From Candidatus Gastranaerophilales bacterium (GTDB lineage: Bacteria > Cyanobacteriota > Vampirovibrionia > Gastranaerophilales > Gastranaerophilaceae): 34,266 bases of DNA. Below the pieces are notes generated by a model that was not told the DNA's origin, did not search any database, and was given only the letters and a program-made list of their open reading frames with translations. Made by a program: the position numbers and the translations under genes. Positions 8,107 to 15,828 of this stretch are shown here, in pieces (the stretch's first letter is position 1; each line of letters begins with the position of its first letter). Where the stretch lies: contig CALUUL010000017.1 of NCBI GenBank assembly GCA_944323945.1, forward strand, positions 1 to 34,266, given 5' to 3'.

Positions 8107-8145
8107 ATTTTTTTATCTCTTATATAAAATCTATAAAATATATTG

Positions 8146-8151
8146 TATAAT
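8146..8151 (+). promoter_or_regulatory. -10 box for the HD-GYP gene
   Basis: TTGTATAAT contains a consensus TATAAT at 8146-8151, 28 bases before the chosen ATG at 8179. It overlaps a possible upstream TTG start at 8143, which argues that the TTG is not used. No good -35 is visible. Confidence 0.55.
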
Positions 8152-8178
8152 GAAAAAAGAAGTTTGTTAAGGATAGAT

Positions 8179-10077
8179 ATGCCTAAAAAGCATAATGGTA
8201 GTTTGTTTGGTGAAACCGTAGAAGAAGCGGATTGCTTATTAAAGGAGGCAATAGAACTTTATACTGCTGAAAATTATAAAAGTGCTATAAACAATTTATC
8301 ATTAGCTCATAAAATTTTTCTTGCTCACAAAGATATTGAAAAGGTTTCTGTATGTTTATCTTTAACAGGTCTAATTAAATATGTAAATAAGGAAGAAGGC
8401 TATTATAAATCTTTGCTTCTATTGGAAGATTCAAAATTTTTGGCAGAAAGTACAAATAAAAAATCAGTAATAGCTGTCAATAAATTTGCTTTTGGACATA
8501 TTTATTTCATTGAAAACAAATTTAATGAAGCACTTTTCTATTTGACGTATGCTTTTGATATGATAAGTGAATTTCCTTTATTAAAAGTAAAAACATTGGA
8601 ATTATTAGCTTTAACATATATTAGACTTCAAAATACAAAAATGGCATATGATTATCTTGAAAAAGCAATTAATCTTGCACATTCATTTGGATATAAAACT
8701 TTATACGCACGTTTAAATAAAATATCCGAGAATTTCATAAATACAAATTCAGAAATAAATTCTTCATTAAAATCGGAAGAAACAAAAGATAAGGATACAG
8801 AACAAAATACTACTTTGTTATTAGCTTTATCAAAAATAGCAAGGACAGTTAATGCAGAAGCTAATCTTGATAAATTATTAATTACAATTGCGGAACAAAC
8901 AAGACTTGTTTTAAATGCAGATAGATGTAGCGTTTTTCTTTATGATAAAGATAAAAATGAATTATGGTCAAAAGTTGCTCTTGGCATGGAAAGTGAAGAA
9001 ATTCGTTTTTCTGCAGACAAAGGTTTTGCAGGTTACGTTGTTAAGACAGGTGAAACTATCAGAATTAAAGATGCATATAAAGATAATCGTTTTAATAAAG
9101 AAATTGATAAACATACCGGCTATAAAACATATAATTTATTATGTATGCCAATGAGAAATATAAAATTTGAGATTATTGGAGTCTTTCAGGTATTAAATAA
9201 AAAAGATGGTGATTTCACCAATGCCGATGAAGATATATTATTGGCTATAGGTACAAATGCAGGTATTGCAATTGAGAATAATCTTCTTTTTAGTATTCAA
9301 CAAAAAATGTTGGAGGAACAGCAAAAATTATTTGCAGGTTTTATAGATACATTAGCAGCTTCAATTGATGCCCGAGATAAGATAACACTTGGTCACTCAA
9401 ACAGAGTAAAATTATATTCTGAACTAATAGCTAAACAAATTGGTCTAAATAAAGATATTACAGAAATTATATCAAAAGCCGCAATGCTTCATGATATAGG
9501 CAAAATAGGTATAAAAGACGCTGTTTTACAAAAGAAAGGTACTTTAACAAAAGAAGAATATGAACATATTAAGGAGCACGTAAAAATTACCTATGATATC
9601 TTATGTAAAACTAATATGAATTCTTCTTTTTCAGAAATTGCAGAAATTGCAGCTTCTCACCACGAAAAATATGATGGAACCGGATATTTTCGAGGATTAA
9701 AGGGAGATGAAATACCGTTTGGCGGGAGAATACTCGCAGTTAGTGATGTTTTTGATGCAATTACATCTGTTCGTCATTATCGTGATAGAATGCCTATGCC
9801 AGACGCTCTAAATATTATGATTGATGGAAAAAATAAACATTTTGATGGTAAAATTATTGATGCTTTCTTAAGTTTACCATGTGATTTGATTACAGATGTA
9901 TTAATAAGTGAATATAAGATGGTACTGAAAGATAAAGATAGGAAAATTCTTTCTGATATAAATTTGCGTCAATTTGCAGATATATTAAAAAAAGAAAAAC
10001 TAAATCGGAAAGAAAAACAGATTGTAGAAGTTTTTAATTCTTATTATATTAGGCAAAATGATACAAGTGTAATATAA
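8179..10077 (+). CDS. TPR-GAF-HD-GYP signalling protein (putative c-di-GMP phosphodiesterase)
   Basis: A 632 aa predicted cytoplasmic sensor. Residues about 15-190 look like helical TPR repeats (ALFYLTYAFDMI, MAYDYLEKAINLAHSFG). About 215-370 is a GAF domain (LVLNADRCSVFLYDKDKNEL), and about 395-570 an HD-GYP domain. The HD-GYP metal site is kept (H438-D439 in MLHDIGKIG, H494-H495 in SHHEKYDG), but the GYP signature reads GYF at 502-504. HD-GYP enzymes hydrolyse c-di-GMP; activity here is an inference. ATG 8179 is chosen because AAGGA lies 5 bases upstream, while the earlier TTG at 8143 overlaps a -10 box. A response regulator follows after 10 bases, suggesting one operon. Confidence 0.92.
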   Translation: MPKKHNGSLFGETVEEADCLLKEAIELYTAENYKSAINNLSLAHKIFLAHKDIEKVSVCLSLTGLIKYVNKEEGYYKSLLLLEDSKFLAESTNKKSVIAVNKFAFGHIYFIENKFNEALFYLTYAFDMISEFPLLKVKTLELLALTYIRLQNTKMAYDYLEKAINLAHSFGYKTLYARLNKISENFINTNSEINSSLKSEETKDKDTEQNTTLLLALSKIARTVNAEANLDKLLITIAEQTRLVLNADRCSVFLYDKDKNELWSKVALGMESEEIRFSADKGFAGYVVKTGETIRIKDAYKDNRFNKEIDKHTGYKTYNLLCMPMRNIKFEIIGVFQVLNKKDGDFTNADEDILLAIGTNAGIAIENNLLFSIQQKMLEEQQKLFAGFIDTLAASIDARDKITLGHSNRVKLYSELIAKQIGLNKDITEIISKAAMLHDIGKIGIKDAVLQKKGTLTKEEYEHIKEHVKITYDILCKTNMNSSFSEIAEIAASHHEKYDGTGYFRGLKGDEIPFGGRILAVSDVFDAITSVRHYRDRMPMPDALNIMIDGKNKHFDGKIIDAFLSLPCDLITDVLISEYKMVLKDKDRKILSDINLRQFADILKKEKLNRKEKQIVEVFNSYYIRQNDTSVI

Positions 10078-10087
10078 AGGTTTATTT

Positions 10088-10732
10088 ATGTATAATGTTT
10101 TAATTATTGAAGACCACGCATTAATAAGATTTGGATTAAAAACCGCTTTTGAGTCAAAAAGTTTTGTAAATGAGATTTTTGAAGCCTCTTGTGCAGAAGA
10201 TGGAATTAATATTGTAAAAAACAATAATATTGATATTGTAATTATGGATTTGGGACTGCCATCTATGAATGGAATTGATGCAACAAGAGAGATAAAAAAA
10301 ATAAAAAAAGAAATAAAAGTAATTATTCTGACATCACATAATACAGAACAAGAAATATTAGATTCAATGAAGGCAGGAGCCAGTGCATATTGTTCAAAAG
10401 ATATAAATCCGGATAGACTGGCAGATATTTTATTGTCTGTTATAGAAGGGGCTGCATGGTTTGATCCAAAAGTTTCAGGCGTAGTATTGAATGCATTATC
10501 ATCAAAACCGAAAAAACAATCTTATGAATTTGATGAAGATTATAATCTTACTGATAGAGAAAAAGAGGTTCTTGACTATATTTGTGAAGGTTTAAACAAT
10601 GGAGAAATATCGAAAATATTAGATGTAAGTGTTAATACTGTCAAAGTACATGTTAGCAGTATAATTCAGAAACTTGGTGTTGAAGATAGAACACAAGTAG
10701 TTGTTAAAGCATTTAAATATTTAAAAGAGTAG
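10088..10732 (+). CDS. NarL/FixJ-type response regulator
   Basis: A 214 aa two-domain regulator. An N-terminal receiver has the acidic pair E8-D9, phosphoacceptor D54 in VIMDLGLPSMNG and the conserved K in YCSKDI. A C-terminal LuxR-type HTH occupies about 150-205 (LTDREKEVLDYICEGLNNGEI, VNTVKVHVSSIIQKLGV). No histidine kinase is encoded in the window. The gene sits 10 bases after the TPR-GAF-HD-GYP gene, so the two probably work in one pathway, with the kinase elsewhere. Confidence 0.95.
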   Translation: MYNVLIIEDHALIRFGLKTAFESKSFVNEIFEASCAEDGINIVKNNNIDIVIMDLGLPSMNGIDATREIKKIKKEIKVIILTSHNTEQEILDSMKAGASAYCSKDINPDRLADILLSVIEGAAWFDPKVSGVVLNALSSKPKKQSYEFDEDYNLTDREKEVLDYICEGLNNGEISKILDVSVNTVKVHVSSIIQKLGVEDRTQVVVKAFKYLKE

Positions 10733-10791
10733 TGTTTTTTTGAATAAAAATATATTTTACAAGTTTTGATGACATAAAATATTTGTATGGT

Positions 10792-10797
10792 TATAAT
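10792..10797 (+). promoter_or_regulatory. -10 box for LOG-family gene
   Basis: GGTTATAATAC carries a consensus TATAAT 30 bases before the chosen ATG 10828. It lies inside a possible longer reading frame starting at TTG 10783, which supports the later start. The -35 region is not clear. Confidence 0.5.
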
Positions 10798-10827
10798 ACA
10801 AATATTAGTTTCAGTATAGAGGGAAAT

Positions 10828-11409
10828 ATGTTTTCAAACGATAAAAAAACTATATGTGTATATTGCTCGTCAAGTAATAATTTGAATGAAAAATTTTATA
10901 TTTGTTCAAAAGAATTAGGAGAAAAAATCGGGCAAAATGGATATAACATGGTCTATGGCGGAACAACCGTAGGAATGATGGGAGTTATTGCAAATAATGC
11001 AATAAAAAATGGTGCGGAAGTTATTGGCGTAATACCTGAACGTATAGCATCTTTTGGTTTAAAACACCCTGATTTGGCAAAAGTAATTGTTACTAAAGAT
11101 ATGCGTGAACGAAAAGCAACAATGGAAAAGTATGCGGATATATTTGTTTGTGCTCCCGGTGGTTTCGGTACATTTGAAGAAGTATTTGAAATATTGGTTG
11201 CAAAACAGTTGGGTTATCATAATAAACCCATTATATTCTTAAACTTAGACGGGTATTATGATTATATGCTTAAAATGTTTGATATCGTTTATAAAGAAAA
11301 ATTTGCTAAAGAAGAAATGAAATCTTTATATTATATTGCAAATTCTGTTGATGATATATTTAGTTATGTTGAAACATATAAACCACAAGAATTTGTTTAT
11401 AAGTGGTAA
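10828..11409 (+). CDS. LOG-family protein (TIGR00730 type nucleotide phosphoribohydrolase-like)
   Basis: A 193 aa Rossmann-fold protein of the LONELY GUY/lysine-decarboxylase-like family. It has the diagnostic PGGFGTFEE at 110-118, the preceding MRERK at 92-96 and the N-terminal VYCSSSN and YGGTTVGMMG. Characterised members release the base from nucleoside 5'-monophosphates. The physiological substrate in a non-plant-associated bacterium is unknown. ATG 10828 has AGAGGG just upstream and follows a -10 box. The alternative TTG at 10783 would add 15 residues with no family similarity. Confidence 0.92.
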   Translation: MFSNDKKTICVYCSSSNNLNEKFYICSKELGEKIGQNGYNMVYGGTTVGMMGVIANNAIKNGAEVIGVIPERIASFGLKHPDLAKVIVTKDMRERKATMEKYADIFVCAPGGFGTFEEVFEILVAKQLGYHNKPIIFLNLDGYYDYMLKMFDIVYKEKFAKEEMKSLYYIANSVDDIFSYVETYKPQEFVYKW

Positions 11410-11631
11410 TTAAACTTCTTCAAATTTAATGTAGAACTCAGATTTTTCACGAACAAAAATTTTATCAGGATATTTTTCACTTTTATAAAGAACCATAACT
11501 TGTCCGTCATTTGAATTCGTAGCATTAATAACGTCATCACGAATTAATTCATATATATTTTGATTTTTTATATTTCTAAACTTTTTGGAAAACATATATA
11601 TACTCATGTTTAAAGATATAGAAACCGCCAT
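11410..11631 (-). CDS. small protein overlapping methyltransferase 3' end (DUF1653-like?)
   Basis: An open frame of up to 73 codons that ends next to the LOG gene. The last 55 residues look coding: IYELIRDDVINATNSNDGQ, then MVLYKSEKYPDKIFVREKSE ending FYIKFEE. The order Y-x-LI...TN..DG..MV.Y......VRE...F resembles small DUF1653-type proteins, but that is a weak memory-based match. The first codons overlap the methyltransferase gene in another frame. Starts at 11631, 11607 and 11595 are all possible, and 11595 gives the smallest overlap (20 bases). A frameshift that separated a former C-terminal extension of the methyltransferase is the alternative. Confidence 0.6.
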   Translation of the reverse strand: MAVSISLNMSIYMFSKKFRNIKNQNIYELIRDDVINATNSNDGQVMVLYKSEKYPDKIFVREKSEFYIKFEEV

Positions 11632-12451
11632 TTAGTGCTCTATATCTCCATAAATTAGCAGTTTTACCTTTTGCTCTTTCGTTACCTTCCATATTTTTAA
11701 CGATGACAGCTTTCATCTTAAAGCCTATTTCACGCATTTTATTGGCACAATCAGCCCCTAATGGAACTATCTCGCCATTTGCATATTTATCACCGATTAT
11801 TAAAGCTGCGAACCTGCCTTTTTCAAGCATATTATAACCATTTTGAGCTACTTTTTGGAATAAATTATAAAACTCTTCAGTATTTGCACAATTAGATAGG
11901 TCTTCTTTTCTATCTGAAAACTTAATTATATCATCATAAGGTGGATGAAGCACTAAAAATTGAGCTTTATCTCTTCTCATTACATCAAGTCTTGCTTGAA
12001 TTTTTTCTTTTACATCTTCATTTGCACTATCTGAACATATTAGATTTATCTCAGTTACAAGTTCTTTTGGAGAAAATTTATTACTGACAATATCCACCTG
12101 CTCAGGTTTTAACTCGACACCAATACATCTTCTACCCATATGCAAGGCTTCAATTGCACTTGTTCCTGAACCTAAGAACATATCAAGTACAATATCTCCT
12201 TTTTTGGTAAATCTTTCATACAATTGTTGAGCAATTTGCGGAATATAATTGCCATGATATTCATTTGAATGTCCGTTAGATTTATCTCTTGACGCAAATT
12301 CCCACCAAGTATCGGTTTTAATATGCGAATAGTCTTTCCAATTATTTAAGTCTATATCGCTATATGGTTTTGTCTTAACCTCTTTAACAATTCTTAAATC
12401 TGGTTTTTGCTCTTGAATTCTAACTCTTTTTGTATTACTTGCTTTTACCAT
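11576..12451 (-). CDS. orphan N4/N6-type DNA methyltransferase
   Basis: SAM-dependent DNA methylase of about 291 aa. SAM-binding motif I (DMFLGSGTSAIEA) starts at about residue 90 and the catalytic motif IV at about 169-172 reads HPPY (LVLHPPYDDII) rather than the usual DPPY/NPPY/SPPY. Motif I precedes motif IV, unlike the beta class. A start at 12451 (MVKASN) is preferred over 12466 because GGGGA lies three bases before it. No restriction endonuclease or specificity subunit is adjacent, so it may be a solitary regulatory methylase. A methylase acting on RNA cannot be excluded. Target sequence is unknown. Confidence 0.88.
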   Translation of the reverse strand: MVKASNTKRVRIQEQKPDLRIVKEVKTKPYSDIDLNNWKDYSHIKTDTWWEFASRDKSNGHSNEYHGNYIPQIAQQLYERFTKKGDIVLDMFLGSGTSAIEALHMGRRCIGVELKPEQVDIVSNKFSPKELVTEINLICSDSANEDVKEKIQARLDVMRRDKAQFLVLHPPYDDIIKFSDRKEDLSNCANTEEFYNLFQKVAQNGYNMLEKGRFAALIIGDKYANGEIVPLGADCANKMREIGFKMKAVIVKNMEGNERAKGKTANLWRYRALNGGFYIFKHEYIYVFQKV

Positions 12452-12679
12452 AATTCCCCAAATCATTACTATATCTATTTGTTTAGTATATGAAAAATTG
12501 AATATTTACGTATCATATAAATTAATGATTTAAGTATATTGTTTGAAATTTTTATTAAAAACCTTAATATATATGTGATTTGGGATATTTTATGTCGGTA
12601 AAAAATACAACATATAAATGATGTCTCATTGTATAAAAAAATATATCGTATTTTACAGGGATAAAGATTAGGGTAAACA

Positions 12680-13948
12680 ATGACAGCATTAAAAACAGAA
12701 AACAACCAAGATAAAAAGATAAAGAGTAGTTTAGCTAAAAATTACTCTTGGTTTTACTCTAATATATATTTAAAAGTCCAAAAATCAATTGATGAATTTT
12801 TTCAAAAAGATTTTAAACTAAGATTTATGGGACTATCATATGAAGAAAATATATTTTTCTATGGCGATGAATATTTTGTAAATAAATTACCTGTAACCAA
12901 AACTTCCTCAATAACAATGAGGGTTTCTTCAAGTTTGGTATCATCACTTTTAGATAATTCCTTAGGCGGAAGTGAAACAAAGTTTGAGTTAAAAAAACTT
13001 ACACAAATAGAAGCAGGTGTAATAAAGTCGTTTACGGTTTTTGTATATAAAAATATTGAAGCTTGTCTTAATAAAATAGATGTAAACAGAAAAATAATCG
13101 AATCAAAAAAAGATTATAATTTTACTTTCTTTGTAAGATTTAAAAACAACCACACAGGAAAGATAATATTAACAATCCCTGAATATATGCTGCCCAAAAT
13201 TGAACCTGGTAAGATTTCGGAAAAATTTGACATATCTGATTTCAAAAGAACAATGGTTGTTCTACCAATAAGTGTTGGATCTACAAAATTAGCACTAAAT
13301 GAGATTAAAGAAATAGAAGATGGGGACATTATAGTACTGGAAAACAGTGATATTAATAAAATGTCTGTATTATGGGACAATAATGAAATTAAATTCAGAA
13401 TAAACCCTAATCCATCATTAATAATAAGTATAGATAATAATGGAGACAATGAGATGGAAGAAGAAACAAATGTAAAACCTCAGAACATGTGGGATTCAAT
13501 TCTTGTAGATGTCATTGCTGAATTTGATAATGTAAAGTTAACGTTAGGTGAATTAAAACAAATTTCAGAAGGTCTTGTTATTGATGTTGGTTCTGTATAT
13601 GACAACAAGATTAAATTAAGAGTTGAAAATCAAGTTATTGCAACAGGCGAGCTTGTAATATTGAATGACAGGTATGGAGTAAGGATAGACAATGTCAAGA
13701 AGACAAAAGAAGAAGTGGCAAAACAACCTATGGCATCAAATGCAAAAGAAGTTAAAACAGAGACTGTGAATTCTACTGTTGCTCCTGAAGTTAAAAAGCC
13801 AGCACAAAGACCGGTGCCATCAAGTGCAGCTAAAAGACCTGTTCAACCTTCAAAAAGACCGGTAAGACAAAATGAACCGGCTCAACAGGCAGAAGGAAAT
13901 GAAAATTTTGATTATAGTGACTTTGAAATTGAAGATGAAAGTATTTAG
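12680..13948 (+). CDS. FliM/FliN-like C-ring protein with two SpoA domains
   Basis: A 422 aa flagellar switch-type protein. Residues about 30-180 resemble the FliM middle domain (VSSSLVSSLLDNSLGG, then LKKLTQIEAGVIKSF). A first SpoA domain occupies about 187-255 and a second, more FliN-like one about 273-342 (ILVDVIAEFDNVKLTLGELK, ATGELVILNDRYGVRI). A Lys/Pro/Gln-rich disordered tail (about 345-410) and an acidic end follow. FliM normally has one SpoA domain and FliN another. Two in one chain recalls type III secretion SctQ or a FliM-FliN fusion. The N-terminus lacks the FliM LSQxEIDxLL-like CheY-binding motif. It starts with AGGG 6 bases before ATG and heads the fliO-P-Q-x-R operon. Confidence 0.85.
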   Translation: MTALKTENNQDKKIKSSLAKNYSWFYSNIYLKVQKSIDEFFQKDFKLRFMGLSYEENIFFYGDEYFVNKLPVTKTSSITMRVSSSLVSSLLDNSLGGSETKFELKKLTQIEAGVIKSFTVFVYKNIEACLNKIDVNRKIIESKKDYNFTFFVRFKNNHTGKIILTIPEYMLPKIEPGKISEKFDISDFKRTMVVLPISVGSTKLALNEIKEIEDGDIIVLENSDINKMSVLWDNNEIKFRINPNPSLIISIDNNGDNEMEEETNVKPQNMWDSILVDVIAEFDNVKLTLGELKQISEGLVIDVGSVYDNKIKLRVENQVIATGELVILNDRYGVRIDNVKKTKEEVAKQPMASNAKEVKTETVNSTVAPEVKKPAQRPVPSSAAKRPVQPSKRPVRQNEPAQQAEGNENFDYSDFEIEDESI

Positions 13949-13956
13949 AGGTAGAT

Positions 13957-14307
13957 ATGAATAGTTACTTAATTAATTTCGCCATATATACTCTTGCAAT
14001 GATTGGTTTTATTGTAATGGCTTTATTTGTATATAAAAAATCAATAAATATTAATTCCGGAGGAAAGAATAAAGAATTTTTACAGGTAGAAAACTCACTT
14101 CGTCTATCAGCAACAAAAACAGTTTATGTTATAAAAGCTGGAAAAGAAAAATTTTTAATTGCAGGAGATCCTTCAAGTACAACAATGCTTGCAAAATTAT
14201 ATGAGAACTCAAACATAGAAAATATATTAAATGAAACACAAAATAGCGAAAAAATCACAGAATTTTCAACAATGAAAAAACTCACACAAAGAATAAATAG
14301 AGGTTAA
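13957..14307 (+). CDS. fliO: flagellar biosynthesis protein FliO-like
   Basis: A 116 aa small membrane protein that helps FliP assembly in flagellar export. There is one N-terminal membrane span (about 5-27, FAIYTLAMIGFIVMALFVY). A cytoplasmic FliO domain follows with the characteristic LRLSATKTVYVIKAGKEKFL and IAGDPSSTTMLAKL. Its presence argues that the cluster is flagellar rather than an injectisome, since injectisomes lack FliO. It lies 8 bases after the SpoA gene with GAGGT in the gap, and 1 base before fliP. Confidence 0.85.
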   Translation: MNSYLINFAIYTLAMIGFIVMALFVYKKSININSGGKNKEFLQVENSLRLSATKTVYVIKAGKEKFLIAGDPSSTTMLAKLYENSNIENILNETQNSEKITEFSTMKKLTQRINRG

Positions 14308-14308
14308 A

Positions 14309-14950
14309 ATGGATACAATATTAAAAGATTTAAGTCCTGTATTACAATTATTGATGGTAATGGCGATATTTTCGTTCTTACCCTTTATGTTTGTTTGTAT
14401 GACAAGCTTTTTAAGATATGCAATAGTTTTTGGTTTTTTAAAACAAGCACTGGGTGCACAGCAAATTCCTCCGGCGATTGTATTGGTTGGACTTTCAATA
14501 ATATTGACATTTTATACGATGGGCCCTGTTTTTCAACAAATGTATGAAGTCGGGTCAAAGCCGTATGAGAAAAATGGTTCTATTGTTCTTGCAATAAGTG
14601 AAGGATCAAAACCATTAAAAGAATTTATGCTAAAGCAAACAAGAGAAAAAGATTTAGCTTTTTTTGTTCAATTAACAAGAAAAGAAGCTCCTGCATCTGT
14701 TGAAGATGTTACAATATGGGAGGTTGCTCCAGCATATATTCTGAGTGAATTAAAGACAGCATTTGAAATAAGTTTTATAATTTTTGTACCATTCATTGTT
14801 TTAGATTTGGTCATTGCTAACGTATTACTGGCACTTGGTATGTTTATGTTATCTCCGACGATTATATCTTTGCCGTTTAAATTGCTTATATTTATTGCTG
14901 TTGATGGTTGGAGTTTGATTGTTAACGGTTTAGTCGGAAGTTTTAACTAA
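14309..14950 (+). CDS. fliP: flagellar export gate protein FliP
   Basis: A core component of the flagellar type III export gate in the inner membrane, 213 aa with four membrane spans. The signatures are ALGAQQIPPAIVLVGLSIIL with FYTMGPVF, then SELKTAFEISFIIFVPF, and near the C-terminus LALGMFMLSPTIISLPFKLL and VDGWSL. The chain is shorter than many FliPs because it has no cleavable signal and long N-terminal loop, a length closer to injectisome SctR. It starts 1 base after fliO. Confidence 0.95.
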   Translation: MDTILKDLSPVLQLLMVMAIFSFLPFMFVCMTSFLRYAIVFGFLKQALGAQQIPPAIVLVGLSIILTFYTMGPVFQQMYEVGSKPYEKNGSIVLAISEGSKPLKEFMLKQTREKDLAFFVQLTRKEAPASVEDVTIWEVAPAYILSELKTAFEISFIIFVPFIVLDLVIANVLLALGMFMLSPTIISLPFKLLIFIAVDGWSLIVNGLVGSFN

Positions 14951-14959
14951 GGATATAAT

Positions 14960-15457
14960 ATGGAAATATTAATAGAATTTTTTGCAAAAGGATTAATGGT
15001 AATGTTGATGATAGCAATGCCGTGTGTATTAACGGCAGCTGTTATCGGTTTAATTGTTGGTATTTTGCAAGCTGTAACTCAAGTTCAAGAGCAAACGATA
15101 GCCGCAGCACCAAAAATATTTACTGTTTTCCTTGTGATTATAATTTTGGGAACAGGTTATATGAAATTGTTAACTAATTTGTTTAATGAAGGTGCAGTTA
15201 TTGCCTTCGATGTTGTTCCAAAATCTGATAATTATGTATTGCCATCTGATTATTATAATTATACAAAACCATTTATTGACGAAATGAAGACAGATGTAAA
15301 AAAAGATATGACGCCAATGTCTCATATATTAAATAATGCAGCTACACCACAAAGTAGTGCTCAAAAAGACAAATTTAACTTTTTAAGAAATGGAGCAAAG
15401 AATATCCCAACTCCAAATTTGGCTGAAAGAAAGAAAATTATGGAGAATCAAAGATGA
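14960..15457 (+). CDS. fliQ: flagellar export gate protein FliQ with long C-terminal extension
   Basis: The first 88 or so residues are a normal FliQ/SctS with two membrane spans (GLMVMLMIAMPCVLTAAVIG, and the conserved VQEQTIAAAPKIF). FliQ is usually near 90 aa, but here the chain continues to 165 aa. The extra hydrophilic, Lys/Asn/Pro-rich tail includes TDVKKDMTPMSHIL and ends in ERKKIMENQR. The tail is not recognised. The stop overlaps the next start as ATGA. Confidence 0.93.
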   Translation: MEILIEFFAKGLMVMLMIAMPCVLTAAVIGLIVGILQAVTQVQEQTIAAAPKIFTVFLVIIILGTGYMKLLTNLFNEGAVIAFDVVPKSDNYVLPSDYYNYTKPFIDEMKTDVKKDMTPMSHILNNAATPQSSAQKDKFNFLRNGAKNIPTPNLAERKKIMENQR

Positions 15458-15828
15458 AAAGAATGATCTTATTATTGCTGGTTATTCTATTAACTTCGCA
15501 ATCGGGCATTTGTGCATTGGTTAAAAATGATATAAATATTTTTAACCTAAAAACAGACAGTATGTATATTATTGATGTTGATTCCTCTGTAAGAAATATA
15601 AATATATCAAATAAAGATATTGTAAACTTAACTCCTATAACATCTATTGATAATGAAAAAAAACAATTGTTCGTAGAAACAAACAAAGATGGTGTTTGTG
15701 ACGTTGTTTTAACAACTGATTTAGAAGCATATCAAATAAGATTTATTTCGGGTCCTAAATTTCAAGATAATAAAGTTGGACTAACAGAAATAGATTTACC
15801 TATAAAATATGAAAGAACAAGTAAATAA
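15454..15828 (+). CDS. exported protein with pilus/secretin N-like domain, inside flagellar operon
   Basis: A 124 aa protein with a clear signal peptide (KRMILLLLVILLTSQSGICA, cleavage near residue 20). The mature domain resembles the N-terminal domain of CpaC/RcpA-type secretins, as shown by TDSMYIIDVDSSVRNINISN, KDIVNLTPI and the closing FVETNKDGVCDVVLTTD. In that family the domain is periplasmic and sits before the secretin barrel; here there is no barrel. The gene overlaps fliQ by 4 bases and fliR by 1 base, so it is an integral part of the operon. The similarity is by pattern only. A periplasmic flagellar accessory is the simplest role. Confidence 0.7.
   Translation: MKRMILLLLVILLTSQSGICALVKNDINIFNLKTDSMYIIDVDSSVRNINISNKDIVNLTPITSIDNEKKQLFVETNKDGVCDVVLTTDLEAYQIRFISGPKFQDNKVGLTEIDLPIKYERTSK

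Noticed and set aside
8143..8178. TTG start at 8143 for the HD-GYP protein
   Set aside because: It lies on a consensus -10 box, while ATG 8179 has a well-placed AAGGA.
12475..12705. 76-codon minus-strand open frame before the FliM/FliN-like gene
   Set aside because: It overlaps the start and ribosome site of that gene, is composed mostly of Ile/Tyr/Phe from AT-rich DNA, and lacks a ribosome site.
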